Positions 1-8,707 of a stretch of 64,000 nucleotides of DNA are shown piece after piece. Position numbers and translations under genes: made by a program. The stretch's first letter is position 1. Each line of letters opens with the position of its first letter. The stretch spans positions 62,001 to 126,000 of the forward strand of contig CP134874.1 in the NCBI GenBank assembly GCA_037318855.1, written 5' to 3'. Source of the stretch: Candidatus Sedimenticola sp. (ex Thyasira tokunagai). GTDB lineage: Bacteria > Pseudomonadota > Gammaproteobacteria > Chromatiales > Chromatiaceae. The notes under the pieces were generated by a model. That model made no database searches. It saw nothing but the letters and a program-made list of their open reading frames with translations, and had not been told where the DNA came from.

Positions 1-320
1 TTTCTTCTATAACATTTTAGTCTAGTCTCTAAGGTCTGTTGCAAGCTAAAAGCAGAAGTTAGCCAAATTAATTCTGAAGTTCTGCTATGTATGTGGACGC
101 CTCCCTGTTAGCAAGCATTATCTTCCAACTGTTCAAAGTAAGACGCGTAAGTATGTTCGGTTTCTTAATGGAGAAGCTATCTCCGAACCCACAATGTATA
201 CGCACCCTAGATCCTTAACGGTCGCATAGACTCAATGGTCTGCAAAGCGGAGCAGGTTACTCCAGGGCCGATATCTTCATCTGAACGAGGCTTGCTTGCT
301 GAACTCGGTTAGCTGGCCGC
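1..320. other. Gene-free left edge, flank of IS110-family element
   Basis: I see no convincing coding sequence here. The stretch lies immediately downstream of the IS110-family transposase gene, which is read right to left. In the IS1111 subgroup of IS110 elements the long noncoding end carrying the bridge RNA lies downstream of the transposase gene, so part of this stretch may belong to the element. I could not define terminal inverted repeats or an insertion junction, so the element boundary is open. Confidence 0.4.
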
Positions 321-1355
321 TTATGCTCCCAGGCCTTCTAACTTATTGTAACTAGTGCCTCGCGTGAGCATGGCCCACGCAGTACGTACATTCTTGTTGG
401 CTAACGCTATCGAAGCCTTGCCGTAACCAGACCGATCAACCATCGCCATCAGCCATTTCTCTTTCGGTGTCTTAGGCTCCTTTACTCTGTAGATATAAGC
501 TCTTGCTCCCTGAATTAAAACCGCTCTCAATCGTTTGTTGGCGACATATCTGCTAATACCAATGAGGTTTGTTTTACCTCCACTGCTATATTGCTTTGGA
601 GTAAGACCAATATAAGCCGAGAACTCCCGGCCATTGTGGAACGCTTCACCTGAACCCAATGTGGTGTACAACAATACCGCACTGATAGGACCGACTCCCT
701 CGATATCTAGCAAGCGCTGGCAAGCATCGCTTGCTTTGACCAGTGATTCAATCTGCTGAGTCAGCTGATCAATATCCTGCTTGATTTGAACCAATCGTTC
801 ATACATCAGGCTTAGAGTCGGTCTGAACATATCAGGAACACCATTCTTACCATCCTCCAGAATCTCAGGTACTGCCTGATGAAGATGGCAAAATCCTTTG
901 GGTATGATAATCCCAAATTCCAGTAACAATCCCCGTATATGATTGGACATTGCCGTACGATCACGAATCAACATTTCACGAGATCGCTGGATAGCTTGCA
1001 GGCCCTGCTGTTCAATGCTCTTTATCGGTGCTTCCTTGATGTGAGGGCGAACCGCGGCCTCGGCCACCGCGAGTGCATCGTTCCTGTCGGTTTTGTGCCC
1101 CTGACGATAGGGAGCAACGGAGAGCGCAGGAAGTATCCGGATAGCATGTCCAGCACCCCTGGCTAAACGAGCCCAATGGTGTGCGCTGGCACAAGCTTCA
1201 AATGCCACAAGTGATGGATTTTGATTTACCAGAAACTCGGAAAATTTCTGGCGCGAGAGTGCTTTGTTAGTAATTTCCTTGCCACGTGACGATACAACAG
1301 ACACTTGAATGACGTTCTTGGCTAGATCTACGCCTACTGTGTTTTGCTGCCTCAT
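321..1355 (-). CDS. IS110-family (probably IS1111 group) transposase
   Basis: A 344-residue DEDD transposase/recombinase. The N-terminal catalytic half shows VGVDLAKN near residue 10 and the KTDRNDA motif near residue 95. The C-terminal transposase_20 half shows IEGVGPISA and YIGLTPKQYSSGGKT, which contains the serine-rich segment expected to hold the nucleophile. The ATG at 1355 is chosen over the upstream ATG at 1517 because family members begin close to the VGVDLAKN motif and because a strong AAGGAG ribosome site sits just upstream. The frame is intact, so the protein could be active. IS110 enzymes use a bridge RNA from the element's noncoding end to select targets. The IS1111 assignment rests on general sequence resemblance only. 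Confidence 0.9.
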   Translation of the reverse strand: MRQQNTVGVDLAKNVIQVSVVSSRGKEITNKALSRQKFSEFLVNQNPSLVAFEACASAHHWARLARGAGHAIRILPALSVAPYRQGHKTDRNDALAVAEAAVRPHIKEAPIKSIEQQGLQAIQRSREMLIRDRTAMSNHIRGLLLEFGIIIPKGFCHLHQAVPEILEDGKNGVPDMFRPTLSLMYERLVQIKQDIDQLTQQIESLVKASDACQRLLDIEGVGPISAVLLYTTLGSGEAFHNGREFSAYIGLTPKQYSSGGKTNLIGISRYVANKRLRAVLIQGARAYIYRVKEPKTPKEKWLMAMVDRSGYGKASIALANKNVRTAWAMLTRGTSYNKLEGLGA

Positions 1356-1987
1356 GATGAGCTCCTTTCCCGCTGCAGTGATATGTAACTTACATTTTAG
1401 GCGGGAGGCATCCATACATTGGTCGCATTGTAACAATACGACGAAAATTCCGTTAGGTCCGCTCATGACTAGGAAGCGACCATAGGCAGAAAACAGCACA
1501 AAGCAGACATCGTGCAAACCGTATTAAACTGCTGCTATCCGCCAAAAGCCGCCTGTCTAGCTGCTCGGAAAGAACTACTGGGCAATACTGATATGGGGCA
1601 TTCAGGCTCCGATCATTATATTTAATCACCAAGCCAAAGCGGCCATAAGAAATGTTTTTATGTAGGGTGAGTTAACTATAGCGTAACCCACCGTTAAGGC
1701 TTTCATGGGGCGTAATACGCTACCCTACTGTGCTCTACGGCCCTGCTTTCGGGATCGTCAGTTCGACTGTTGTATTTGTTTAGTGAGAGTGTACAGGCTT
1801 TCAATCTCAACTGAGAAGTGGTCTTTTTGTGATGTTGCATCGACCGGTTGAAACCGCAACTATGAGCAGACCTCACACAATCCTATAAGCACAAAGTGCT
1901 CCTTCAGTCACAAAGCAGACTGTCCCACCGGATGCGGCCTGTCAGGTCAAGCCTTCATCAAAATACTTTGGCAGGGAAGTATAGTAA
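1356..1987. other. Gene-free interval between IS110 transposase and NosL-like gene
   Basis: No coding sequence is supported. The interval holds the leader and promoter side of the IS110 transposase, a small palindrome-ended repeat at 1661-1729 and otherwise unstructured AT-rich sequence. The right end of the IS110 element should lie here, but I could not place it. Confidence 0.5.
1661..1729. repeat. Small GTAGGGTG-type palindromic repeat
   Basis: The ends are GTAGGGT (1662-1668) and ACCCTAC (1722-1728), with an internal GCGTAACCCACC segment. This matches a widespread bacterial intergenic repeat class that begins GTAGGGTGGGTTA and contains GCGTAACCCACC. It is about 69 bp, with no coding capacity, and probably a MITE or REP-like remnant. 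Confidence 0.55.
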
Positions 1988-2491
1988 CTAATCGAAGATT
2001 GCCTTATCCAGCTTCTCTGGAATTTCAGGGCCAATGTCATTGAAGCGCAGAACACGTTTTCCTTTATGGTCAGTGAGAAACTCCTTTGCATCATCCTCTG
2101 TAGCCAACGGAATCAACTCATGGCCCATTGGTCCCAAAACATCGGAGCCGATGACATAGTAGGCTCTACGGGCATCAATCAATTTAAGACTGTAGTATTC
2201 GGTCACCCCGGTCATGATGATGTTTTCAGCTTTATCCCCAGGTGCCCATTTGGGCATATTGTGCAGATATTTAAAAAGATCCTTAGCACCGTCAAAGTGA
2301 TGAGTGTGTCCATCCTTGTAGAGCACAGTTGCCACCCACTCGGGATACTTGGCGACAAACATCCCGCAGACCGGACAGGTATCATTTATGCCGGGCTTGG
2401 GAAGCGCCAGTGGTTCGGAAAATACCTGGTGAGAGAAGGCGATAGCCAAAACAACCAGTAGTCCTGACACTCTTTTTAAACCGTTAACCAT
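1988..2491 (-). CDS. NosL-family periplasmic copper-binding protein
   Basis: 167 residues with an N-terminal signal peptide (hydrophobic residues about 9-24, no lipobox Cys). The mature part has the NosL hallmark TCPVCGMFV near residue 38 and a HTHHFDGAKDLFKY segment. NosL proteins bind Cu(I) and help deliver copper to periplasmic enzymes; the archetype serves nitrous oxide reductase. No nosZ is present in this window, so the client is unknown. The gene lies about 80 bp downstream of the C-terminal half of a second NosL-like gene and probably belonged to the same transcription unit before IS3 inserted. The exact role is inferred from family and context. Confidence 0.8.
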   Translation of the reverse strand: MVNGLKRVSGLLVVLAIAFSHQVFSEPLALPKPGINDTCPVCGMFVAKYPEWVATVLYKDGHTHHFDGAKDLFKYLHNMPKWAPGDKAENIIMTGVTEYYSLKLIDARRAYYVIGSDVLGPMGHELIPLATEDDAKEFLTDHKGKRVLRFNDIGPEIPEKLDKAIFD

Positions 2492-2570
2492 TGAATTTAT
2501 CCTGCATTAATATGATTCTGTGTGGAGCAGATATGTTAGCGCCAACATACTCTGCCCCGCACCTTACTGT

Positions 2571-2936
2571 TTAACTGCTTTTTTCCATATTCATCTTCAT
2601 TTTCATCATCTTTTTACGCCGCTCACCACGACGTTTTCTGATCATCATCGTATCGTTGGCCATATCCAGGTACGACTCACGCAAGGCTTCATCAAACGAG
2701 GCAAGATCACCACCACTTTTTGACTGTTCCTGTTTTGCTGCATCCGCTGATGAAAAAGCCATTTTGCTCTTTTTGGTCATTGTGCCTTTTAGCTTTGAGC
2801 CGATCAGATAGCTTGCCTTGTCAACTTCGACCAGTGGTTTTATCTTCTTGCTGGAACCAAAGTCAGCGGCGTAGATGGTTTTGGGAATACGATCAAGATT
2901 CAGCGACAGGCTAATCGCAAGACAGTGGATGGAGCA
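2571..2936 (-). pseudogene. C-terminal part of NosL-like gene interrupted by IS3 element
   Basis: This stretch encodes 121 residues starting CSIHCLAISLSLN and ending in a very basic, Met/Lys-rich tail. It joins in frame to the piece at 4669-4992 when the IS3 element (2942-4668) and one copy of the 5-bp duplication (2937-2941) are removed. The join restores the run ADGT-CSIHC and a 229-residue protein. Left alone, this half has only an internal ATG supplied by the IS end and lacks the signal peptide and the CPYCGM site, so it should not be functional. Confidence 0.85.
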
Positions 2937-2970
2937 GGTGCGACGATTATCAAGATAGTTGTCCAATTCT

Positions 2971-4037
2971 CTACGCTGCTTCGTCTCTAATTCCAGCTCC
3001 TCTCGAGTCCTGATTCTCCGGGTTCAGCCATACTTCACCGACTGGCGTCCAGTTCCGTGTTTCTCTACTCCAACGCTCTGGGTTTCGTTGCTTTGCAGCT
3101 TCGTAGACCGTCTCCCGATTCGCAAGAATCGACAGCTCCACACCACTATGACGTTGGGCGGGTGTCACGAACTGAATCCCGCTGTGACGGTGCTCTTCGT
3201 TATACCAGCGAATGAAATTGTAAACCCAGTCACGCGCAGCATCTAAGCTCTCAAACGGTTTCGACGGAAATGCCGGTGTGTATTTCATTGTCCCAAACAA
3301 ACTCTCAGAATAGGGGTTGTCGTTGCTCACCGAAGGGCGACTGAATGACGGCACTACACCCAACTTTTGCAGTGTCGCCAGCATGGTTGCACCTTTCATC
3401 GGTGATCCATTATCAGAGTGAAGCACCAGCCCACGTTCATGGATACCCTCCGTCAGGCAGGCTTTACGGATCAACAGCGAGGCATTATCAGCTGTCTCAT
3501 TTTCGTGGATTTCCCACCCGACAATCTTGCGGCTGTAGATGTCCATCACTAGGTAAAGCCTGTAGAACATTCCGGTGATGGTCGTTGCCAAGAATGTGAT
3601 ATCCCAACTCCATACCTGATTCGGGGCTGTAGCCTTGTAAGCCGCTGGCTTGCTCACTCGCCTCGGTGCTTGCACTCTCCCACGGCGATGCAACTGATCT
3701 TCCTCCTTCAGTACCCTGTAAAGCTGGACTCGGAAGCGATATAGGTGTCTTTGTCGGCCAGTGCCGGTACGATCTGTGATGGCGGTAGGCTTTGGTATGC
3801 TTCCTCATTACACGTCTCCAGGATCTGCTGTCGCTCCTCCGGTTTCAGTTTGTTCGCGGGCTCTGGGCGTTTAACATCCGGTCGGCCATCGGCATTGACC
3901 GCATCACCATCAGTCCAGCGCTTATAGGTGCGCAGACTGATCTCCAGTACCTCGCAGGCTTTTTGCGCTGATGCACCGGCACCTACCGCTTCTTCGATCA
4001 ATTCAACAGCTCTACGGCGATCTGGGACATTGATCAT
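2971..4037 (-). pseudogene. IS3-family transposase OrfB (DDE integrase), frameshifted
   Basis: Two frames together encode an IS3 OrfB. The N-terminal part (4037-3708) has the helical HTH_21-type region. The C-terminal part (ending 2971) has the rve integrase core with the catalytic triad in WDITF, HSDNGSP and NPYSESLFGT. Reading AGC TTT ACA GGG near 3720, one T appears to be missing: AGC TTT TAC AGG GTA CTG would continue into the downstream frame. As written, translation stops at 3708. The start overlaps the orfA stop (ATGA), as in other IS3 elements. A sequencing error in the short T run is possible, otherwise the transposase is inactive. Confidence 0.85.
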
Positions 4038-4528
4038 TCTTCCTCTCCGTCCCCCCAGATCGCCTGGGCTTTTTTTCTCAGAACCAGTAGGGCTGCGGTT
4101 TCAGCTAGCGCTTTCTCTTTGCGGTTAAGATCTCGCTCCAACTCTTTGATCCGCTTCTCATCCACTTTACGGATATCCTTTAACCGCTTGTTCTGATTTC
4201 GATCCCAGTCATTCGCTTGTTCACAGGCTTCTCGCCACTCACCGATCTGTTCGGCATACAGTCCACGCTCACGACAGTAAGCGGATAGCTCAGCCTCATT
4301 CATTGGTGCAGTCTCAACAACCGCTGTGAACTTATCTGTGGCACTCCATCCGGTGGGAGTGCTGTCTCCATCAGGCATCAATCGCCCTTCAGCACGGGCT
4401 GCTTTTCTCCAGTTGTACAGCGTGCCTTCGCAGATCCCTTCCTCCTTGGATATCTCTGGTATCGTTTTATTGTTCGGCGGCAGCATCTTTTTCAGTACCG
4501 ATTCTTTCCGCTCTTTTGGATAACCCAT
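4034..4528 (-). CDS. IS3-family transposase OrfA
   Basis: 164 residues. The N-terminal region is a transposase_8 type helix-turn-helix (KTIPEISKEEGICEGTLYNWRK) for binding the element ends. A long charged helix follows (about residues 100-155), likely a coiled coil for OrfA/OrfB multimerisation. Its TGA stop overlaps the ATG of orfB, which fits the translational coupling or frameshifting used by the family. The frame is intact. Its promoter would lie in the duplicated end sequence just upstream. Confidence 0.9.
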   Translation of the reverse strand: MGYPKERKESVLKKMLPPNNKTIPEISKEEGICEGTLYNWRKAARAEGRLMPDGDSTPTGWSATDKFTAVVETAPMNEAELSAYCRERGLYAEQIGEWREACEQANDWDRNQNKRLKDIRKVDEKRIKELERDLNRKEKALAETAALLVLRKKAQAIWGDGEEE

Positions 4529-4543
4529 TTATTGCTCTCTATG

Positions 4544-4669
4544 CCCACTCTCATTGGTTATTGAAGTCCCATCCTACCGGGTGGACAACTATCCTGACAG
4601 AGGGGGCCCACTCTCATTGGTTATTGAAGTCCCATCCTACCGGGTGGACAACTATCCTGACAGAGGGGG
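4544..4669. repeat. 63-bp tandem duplication of the IS3 end
   Basis: The unit starting CCCACTCTCATTGG and ending GACAGAGGGGG occurs at 4544-4606 and again, identical, at 4607-4669. Each copy includes the terminal ATAGTTGTCCA repeat of the IS. The element therefore has two right-end inverted repeats in tandem, only the outer one of which abuts the target duplication. Confidence 0.95.
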
Positions 4670-4992
4670 GTGCCGTCGGCCAATCCATCTTCGTAGTGAA
4701 CCAGATGACGACTGTGATGCCACTTGGTACGGTTCATTCCGCAATAGGGGCAGCGAGGATACTTGGTAAGTTCATCCTCAAGCGGGTTGCTATCCGGACC
4801 TGTTTTCGGGATGAACTGCAGAGGTGTGCCATCACCTTCACACTTTTGCCCGGTCGACTTGACCCAGCCTTTACCGGGAACCATCGCGCCAATATTTGGA
4901 CTTGCAGATGCCACACCGGAAAATCCACCTAATCCGATGGCTGCAAGAATTTTCATCATCTTTCTACGATCAATGTTATTTTCTTCACTCAT
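4669..4992 (-). pseudogene. N-terminal part of NosL-like gene interrupted by IS3 element
   Basis: This stretch encodes 108 residues before the IS junction. It has a twin-arginine-like export signal (DRRKMMKILAAIGLGGFSG) and the NosL-type metal site PRCPYCGMNRTKWHHSR. It continues in frame to the piece at 2571-2936 once the IS is removed. In the present arrangement translation runs into IS sequence and stops at 4621 after 15 foreign residues. The family role is periplasmic copper binding and delivery. Together with the downstream NosL-like gene it suggests a pair of copper chaperones, one of which is now lost. Confidence 0.85.
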
Positions 4993-5072
4993 ATGAGTTT
5001 ACTCCTTGTTTTCGATGTACTATTTGTGATGCGTGAATATAAAATTACTCTCCACCTAAATTCTCGTGCCGC

Positions 5073-5360
5073 CGCTGCCAGCCATGGAGAGCGAAGCGAG
5101 GGCTGGTAATCCCCGGTAGCCGTGAGGCCGCACTGCTTACCCGTCGTGCGCGCAGCGCGCCAGAGGGGAAGCAAAGTAGGCATCCGAACACGGCGTCCAG
5201 TCAATGGGAACTGACTGCGAAGCGGTAACGAGCTTGCGATGTTATCGCGTAGCGGTTAGTGACCAGGACGGCCGGGGTACTAATAGGCTGTCGAAGATTG
5301 AGTGCAAAAGGGGGACTTGGATGTCCCGTTTTGCATCACGAAATCGAAGACTCGCTTATG
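5073..5360. repeat. 288-bp dispersed repeat, copy A
   Basis: This stretch is nearly identical, on the opposite strand, to 53558-53844, with a handful of substitutions and one single-base difference in length. Here it fills the gap between the NosL-like gene start and the TlpA-like gene stop. It has no convincing coding content and no obvious terminal inverted repeats. A nonautonomous mobile element is the simplest explanation, because the other copy sits inside a gene. Confidence 0.9.
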
Positions 5361-5371
5361 TTTTCACCATG

Positions 5372-5887
5372 TCACAGCAATGATGTGACAATATCTTCGA
5401 GAACCTCAGCTGATACTTCGCCAATTATTCTCGTGTGCAACTCCCCCTTTCTGTTGATAATAAAGGCGGAGGGTAAAGATGAGACTGAGTAGGCTTTTGC
5501 GATCTCGCCACTCTTGTCCAGTAAAATATCGTATGAGAGATCAAGATCTTTGATAAAGTCGACAGCGACTTCCCGCTCCTGCTTGATATTAATGGCCATC
5601 ACCCTGAGACCTTTCTCACCATACTGTTTGAACAGGTTTTCGAAGTCGCGCATCTCATTTTTACAACTCGGACACCAATCAGCCCAGAAACTGATTACTA
5701 CCACCTGCTGTTGGTAACGCTCTGGATAGTGGATTTTATTACCTTCAATATCAGGCAGAACAAAACTTGGGACTGGATTCCCCTTTCCCATTTGGGGAGT
5801 GTTTTCGCTGCAGGCGCTTAGCAGGCTCATCATCACCAGCAGGATAAGCAGAAAAATAGTTTTTCTGAATGCCGTTTCAGCTACCAC
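5372..5887 (-). CDS. TlpA/ResA-like thioredoxin-fold lipoprotein
   Basis: 171 residues from a GTG at 5887. A hydrophobic signal ends in the lipobox LLSAC near residue 26, so the protein is probably membrane-anchored in the periplasm. The thioredoxin fold carries the active site WADWCPSCKNE and the conserved cis-Pro segment SSLPSAF. Such proteins are thiol-disulfide reductants used in cytochrome c or copper-site maturation. The GTG start overlaps the stop of the upstream membrane-protein gene, implying translational coupling. An upstream in-frame ATG at 6031 would overlap that gene by 150 bases and would bury the signal peptide, so it is rejected. Confidence 0.85.
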   Translation of the reverse strand: MVAETAFRKTIFLLILLVMMSLLSACSENTPQMGKGNPVPSFVLPDIEGNKIHYPERYQQQVVVISFWADWCPSCKNEMRDFENLFKQYGEKGLRVMAINIKQEREVAVDFIKDLDLSYDILLDKSGEIAKAYSVSSLPSAFIINRKGELHTRIIGEVSAEVLEDIVTSLL

Positions 5888-6888
5888 CAGACACTCCCCA
5901 TCGTCAGGTTTGACTGCCAAACAACCCATGCAGAGAGCGTATAAAAAATGGTGAACATAACGAGTGCACTGAAGGCCAACTTGGGAAGGTCCACTTCTAC
6001 TGCTCGACTGAGGCTTGGCACTCCTTTCCACACCGATACAACACTAGCCGCCAGTGACAGTGAGGTAGCTAAAAAAAGAGGAATATATAAAGCATACCCG
6101 GCGTAGCCGTGTCCGGACTTGAGAATACAGAATGGACAGTGGTGGTGAGGATGTTCGTAGATGTAGAGGGAGAGGTAGGAGACGATAGAGACCAGCGCAC
6201 CGATAAATGCACCAGCACTCGCTAACGCAAATAGGACCCCGCCGCTTTTCCGAATCAGCGTCCAGCTTCCGCTGACCATCACCACCAGTCCTGAACCATA
6301 GAGTGCGATGACAGCCTGCCTCGGAGAGAGGCTGGAGACCTCTGCAGCTACGCCCTCCGCATCAACTGAAAAAAGCGAACCGCAGCAAGAGGTGATGACG
6401 TCCGGGTTCATCGCAAGAAAATAGTTCAGTTGCAGATAAAACTCCGCCACCACCATCGGCGCCATCAGTAGTAGTAAGGTGTATTTAATTTTCACCAGTG
6501 GATAATCGATGCCTTTGTTATCCAGGTAGTTGAGCGCAAGCCAGATGGTGCCACTGAAAAATATGGCTATCTTCAGGAACAGTGTCGGCCATCCCCACAT
6601 GTTGACATTCAGAACGCCGGTCGCACACATCGCCCCGACGAATTGACCGGACATCGATTCTGCGTTGTAGACAAACAGAACAAGAGAGATCAGCTCAGAG
6701 GATAGGGCCCAGAAAAGCAGGGTGGAGATCAGGTAGGTGCGCCTCTCCATGCGCAGCTGCAGCTCACTTCCACTTGTTATGTCCCACTCCCTCAAGAGTT
6801 GAATGGCAAAGGCAGATGCCAACAGTAGCATCAGTCCAATGACGGCTGAAACCAGAACCAGGGCAAGTATGGCGGGATTAAGTAGCAT
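5881..6888 (-). CDS. Polytopic membrane protein with periplasmic Cys pairs
   Basis: 335 residues with about eight predicted membrane segments. Cysteine motifs stand out: MCATG near residue 87, TSCCGS near residue 167 and HHHCPFCILKSGHGY near residue 249. The last resembles the redox or metal CxxC sites of membrane thiol-handling proteins, but I do not recognise the family and do not assign a reaction. It lies 2 bp downstream of an ABC ATPase gene and overlaps the TlpA-like gene, so the three products probably work together. A role in passing electrons, thiols or copper across the membrane is plausible inference. Confidence 0.7.
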   Translation of the reverse strand: MLLNPAILALVLVSAVIGLMLLLASAFAIQLLREWDITSGSELQLRMERRTYLISTLLFWALSSELISLVLFVYNAESMSGQFVGAMCATGVLNVNMWGWPTLFLKIAIFFSGTIWLALNYLDNKGIDYPLVKIKYTLLLLMAPMVVAEFYLQLNYFLAMNPDVITSCCGSLFSVDAEGVAAEVSSLSPRQAVIALYGSGLVVMVSGSWTLIRKSGGVLFALASAGAFIGALVSIVSYLSLYIYEHPHHHCPFCILKSGHGYAGYALYIPLFLATSLSLAASVVSVWKGVPSLSRAVEVDLPKLAFSALVMFTIFYTLSAWVVWQSNLTMGSVWW

Positions 6889-6890
6889 AC

Positions 6891-7568
6891 CTATCCCTTC
6901 TGTATCTGCCCGTCGCGCATCTCAACAATCCTGTCTACCACAGAAGAGTTAAAGACGAGTGGATCATGGCTGGTAATCAGGATTGTCTTACCCGTTGATT
7001 TCAACTCTTCCAGGTAGCCCATAAACTCCTGGGAGAGTCGACTATCCAGATTCGCTGTAGGCTCATCGGCGATAAGTATCTTCGGCCTGTTTATCAGCGC
7101 TCGGCAAATTGCCACTCGCTGTGACTCTCCACCCGACAACCACTCCACCGGGTTATCCATGACACGTTCCAAGCCAAAGTGCGAAATCAGTTTCTGTGCA
7201 GATGCCTTTAATGTTTTATGGTCGGGGCCGAGGGGATAGGCCGGCAGCATGATATTTTCCAACACGCTGAGTCCCTGAATTAGATTGAATTTTTGGAAGA
7301 TAAATCCAAATGTATGCCGCCGTATATCCGTCAGAAATCTTTCAGGCAGGCCTGACAATAGTTCACCATCGAGGGTAATACGGCCGGAGGTTGGGCGGGA
7401 AAGACAACCGATCATCGATAGCAGGGTTGTTTTTCCGGAACCACTGGCACCCTTAAGACAGGTCACCTTCTGCGGCTCCAGGGAGAGGGAGAGACCGCTG
7501 ATCGCCTGGAACTCGTTATGTCGCCCCTGGTTGAACACCTTGTTTATGTCACTTAATACGATTGTCAT
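6891..7568 (-). CDS. ABC transporter ATPase, LolD/MacB type
   Basis: 225 residues covering one complete nucleotide-binding domain: Walker A GASGSGKTT near residue 40, Q-loop FIFQKFNL, signature LSGGESQR and Walker B ILIADEPT, then a switch His in ITSHDP. The sequence belongs with the ATPases that pair with FtsX/MacB-like permeases, such as LolD. It is encoded directly after its permease (7574-8707), 5 bp apart. These systems act on lipoproteins or peptides from the periplasmic side, rather than importing solutes. The substrate is not evident. Confidence 0.9.
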   Translation of the reverse strand: MTIVLSDINKVFNQGRHNEFQAISGLSLSLEPQKVTCLKGASGSGKTTLLSMIGCLSRPTSGRITLDGELLSGLPERFLTDIRRHTFGFIFQKFNLIQGLSVLENIMLPAYPLGPDHKTLKASAQKLISHFGLERVMDNPVEWLSGGESQRVAICRALINRPKILIADEPTANLDSRLSQEFMGYLEELKSTGKTILITSHDPLVFNSSVVDRIVEMRDGQIQKG

Positions 7569-7573
7569 GGGTA

Positions 7574-8707
7574 TCAGCGCATGATCGCATCAGGATCTGT
7601 CACCGATGCTTTCCAGATTGGAATAATGGTGGCCACCACATAGGGAAAGATGGTGAAGAAAAAGAGAGTGGCAATCTGGAGACCATCGATAAACGGCACC
7701 AGCCTGAATTGTGGGTAGAGAGTTGCCCAGCCTTTTAACACCGGTTCAAACAGCACCGCAGAGCTGTAGAACACATGGAGATATGCGGCCACATAGCCGA
7801 GAATAAATGCACTGAGAGAGATGATCGCCCCTTCCCAAAATTTCATGCGCAGGACATCGCCTGTTTCCCAGCCTACCGCTTTCAAAATACCTATTTCACG
7901 CTTCTCTTCGGCACTAAGTCCGGAGGCCTTATCCCAGGCAAAGATAATAAAGGCCAAAACCGCACCGGCCAGCAGTACAAAAACAATCCCCTGGCGCCAT
8001 GAAAAGATACTGCCGTAGGTGCGTAGAATCTCTTCTCGCAAGATTGGGCGGGTGTCAGGCAGTCTCTGAACCAGCTTTTCGGCCACCTTTCGCACTTCCC
8101 GTGGATTTCTTACCGATAGAACGATATCGGTAAACTGTCCCTCGGGTACCCCGGTCATCACCCGGTATGCTTTCCCTGCCATCAACACCAGATCTGTTGT
8201 GACCAGTTCCGATGCTTCATCCAGTAGCGCTTTTACCTGGAATGAATAGGTATTGCCGTTGTCAGCACGAAAGGAGAAGTAATCGCCGACACCGATACCT
8301 TGAGTACGTGCGATACCGGCACCAATCACCACCTCTGCTGTTGTCAGCTGCAGCTCCTCTTTGACCATGACAGTGTAGTTCGCCTTAACAGTGGGGTCAT
8401 AAAAGTACCCCCACAGACGCCCTTTTTTGCTGACGACCCCGCGTATCTCTCCTATTTTGTCGAGATAGCCTGAAGGTATCAGGGCATGGCGGCCCGCTAC
8501 CGTACGCTGAACAATAATTTCAGGCGACTGCTGCAGAATAGTTTCCGCTTCCTGGCGCAGTGCATGGGTGAACAGCATGACGGAGGCCAGTAAAAAAACG
8601 ATCATGGTATAGACCATGAGCAGGCCCAGATTTTTGCCCTTGCGCCGCAGCAGAGAGGAGACGGTGTAGTCCACCAGATACGCCTGTTTACGAATAAATA
8701 GCATCAT
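7574..8707 (-). CDS. ABC transporter permease, FtsX/MacB-like
   Basis: 377 residues. There is one membrane segment near residues 27-47, a periplasmic MacB_PCD-like domain of about 200 residues, and three C-terminal membrane segments (about 245-265, 295-315, 345-370). This is the FtsX-type topology of mechanotransmission ABC systems. The gene starts 4 bp inside the upstream small exported-protein gene and is followed by its ATPase. The linked TlpA-like and NosL-like genes suggest that the complex serves a periplasmic maturation process rather than drug efflux. Confidence 0.88.
   Translation of the reverse strand: MMLFIRKQAYLVDYTVSSLLRRKGKNLGLLMVYTMIVFLLASVMLFTHALRQEAETILQQSPEIIVQRTVAGRHALIPSGYLDKIGEIRGVVSKKGRLWGYFYDPTVKANYTVMVKEELQLTTAEVVIGAGIARTQGIGVGDYFSFRADNGNTYSFQVKALLDEASELVTTDLVLMAGKAYRVMTGVPEGQFTDIVLSVRNPREVRKVAEKLVQRLPDTRPILREEILRTYGSIFSWRQGIVFVLLAGAVLAFIIFAWDKASGLSAEEKREIGILKAVGWETGDVLRMKFWEGAIISLSAFILGYVAAYLHVFYSSAVLFEPVLKGWATLYPQFRLVPFIDGLQIATLFFFTIFPYVVATIIPIWKASVTDPDAIMR

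Larger units (their letters stand above)
2942..4668 (-). mobile_element. IS3-family insertion sequence, 1727 bp, defective
   Basis: The element is bounded by the direct repeat GGTGC at 2937-2941 and 4669-4673. Both ends carry the imperfect inverted repeat ATAGTTGTCCA, preceded by TATCAAG at the left end and TGTCAGG at the right end. It contains orfA (4034-4528) and orfB (2971-4037) in the usual overlapping arrangement, transcribed leftward. orfB carries a frameshift, so the copy is probably not autonomous. The transposase-proximal end is duplicated as a 63-bp tandem repeat (4544-4669). The element interrupts a NosL-like gene. Confidence 0.9.

Noticed and set aside
4516..4932. 138-codon frame with a repeated peptide segment
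   Set aside because: The repeat is the 63-bp IS-end duplication; the frame is antisense to the NosL-like fragment.
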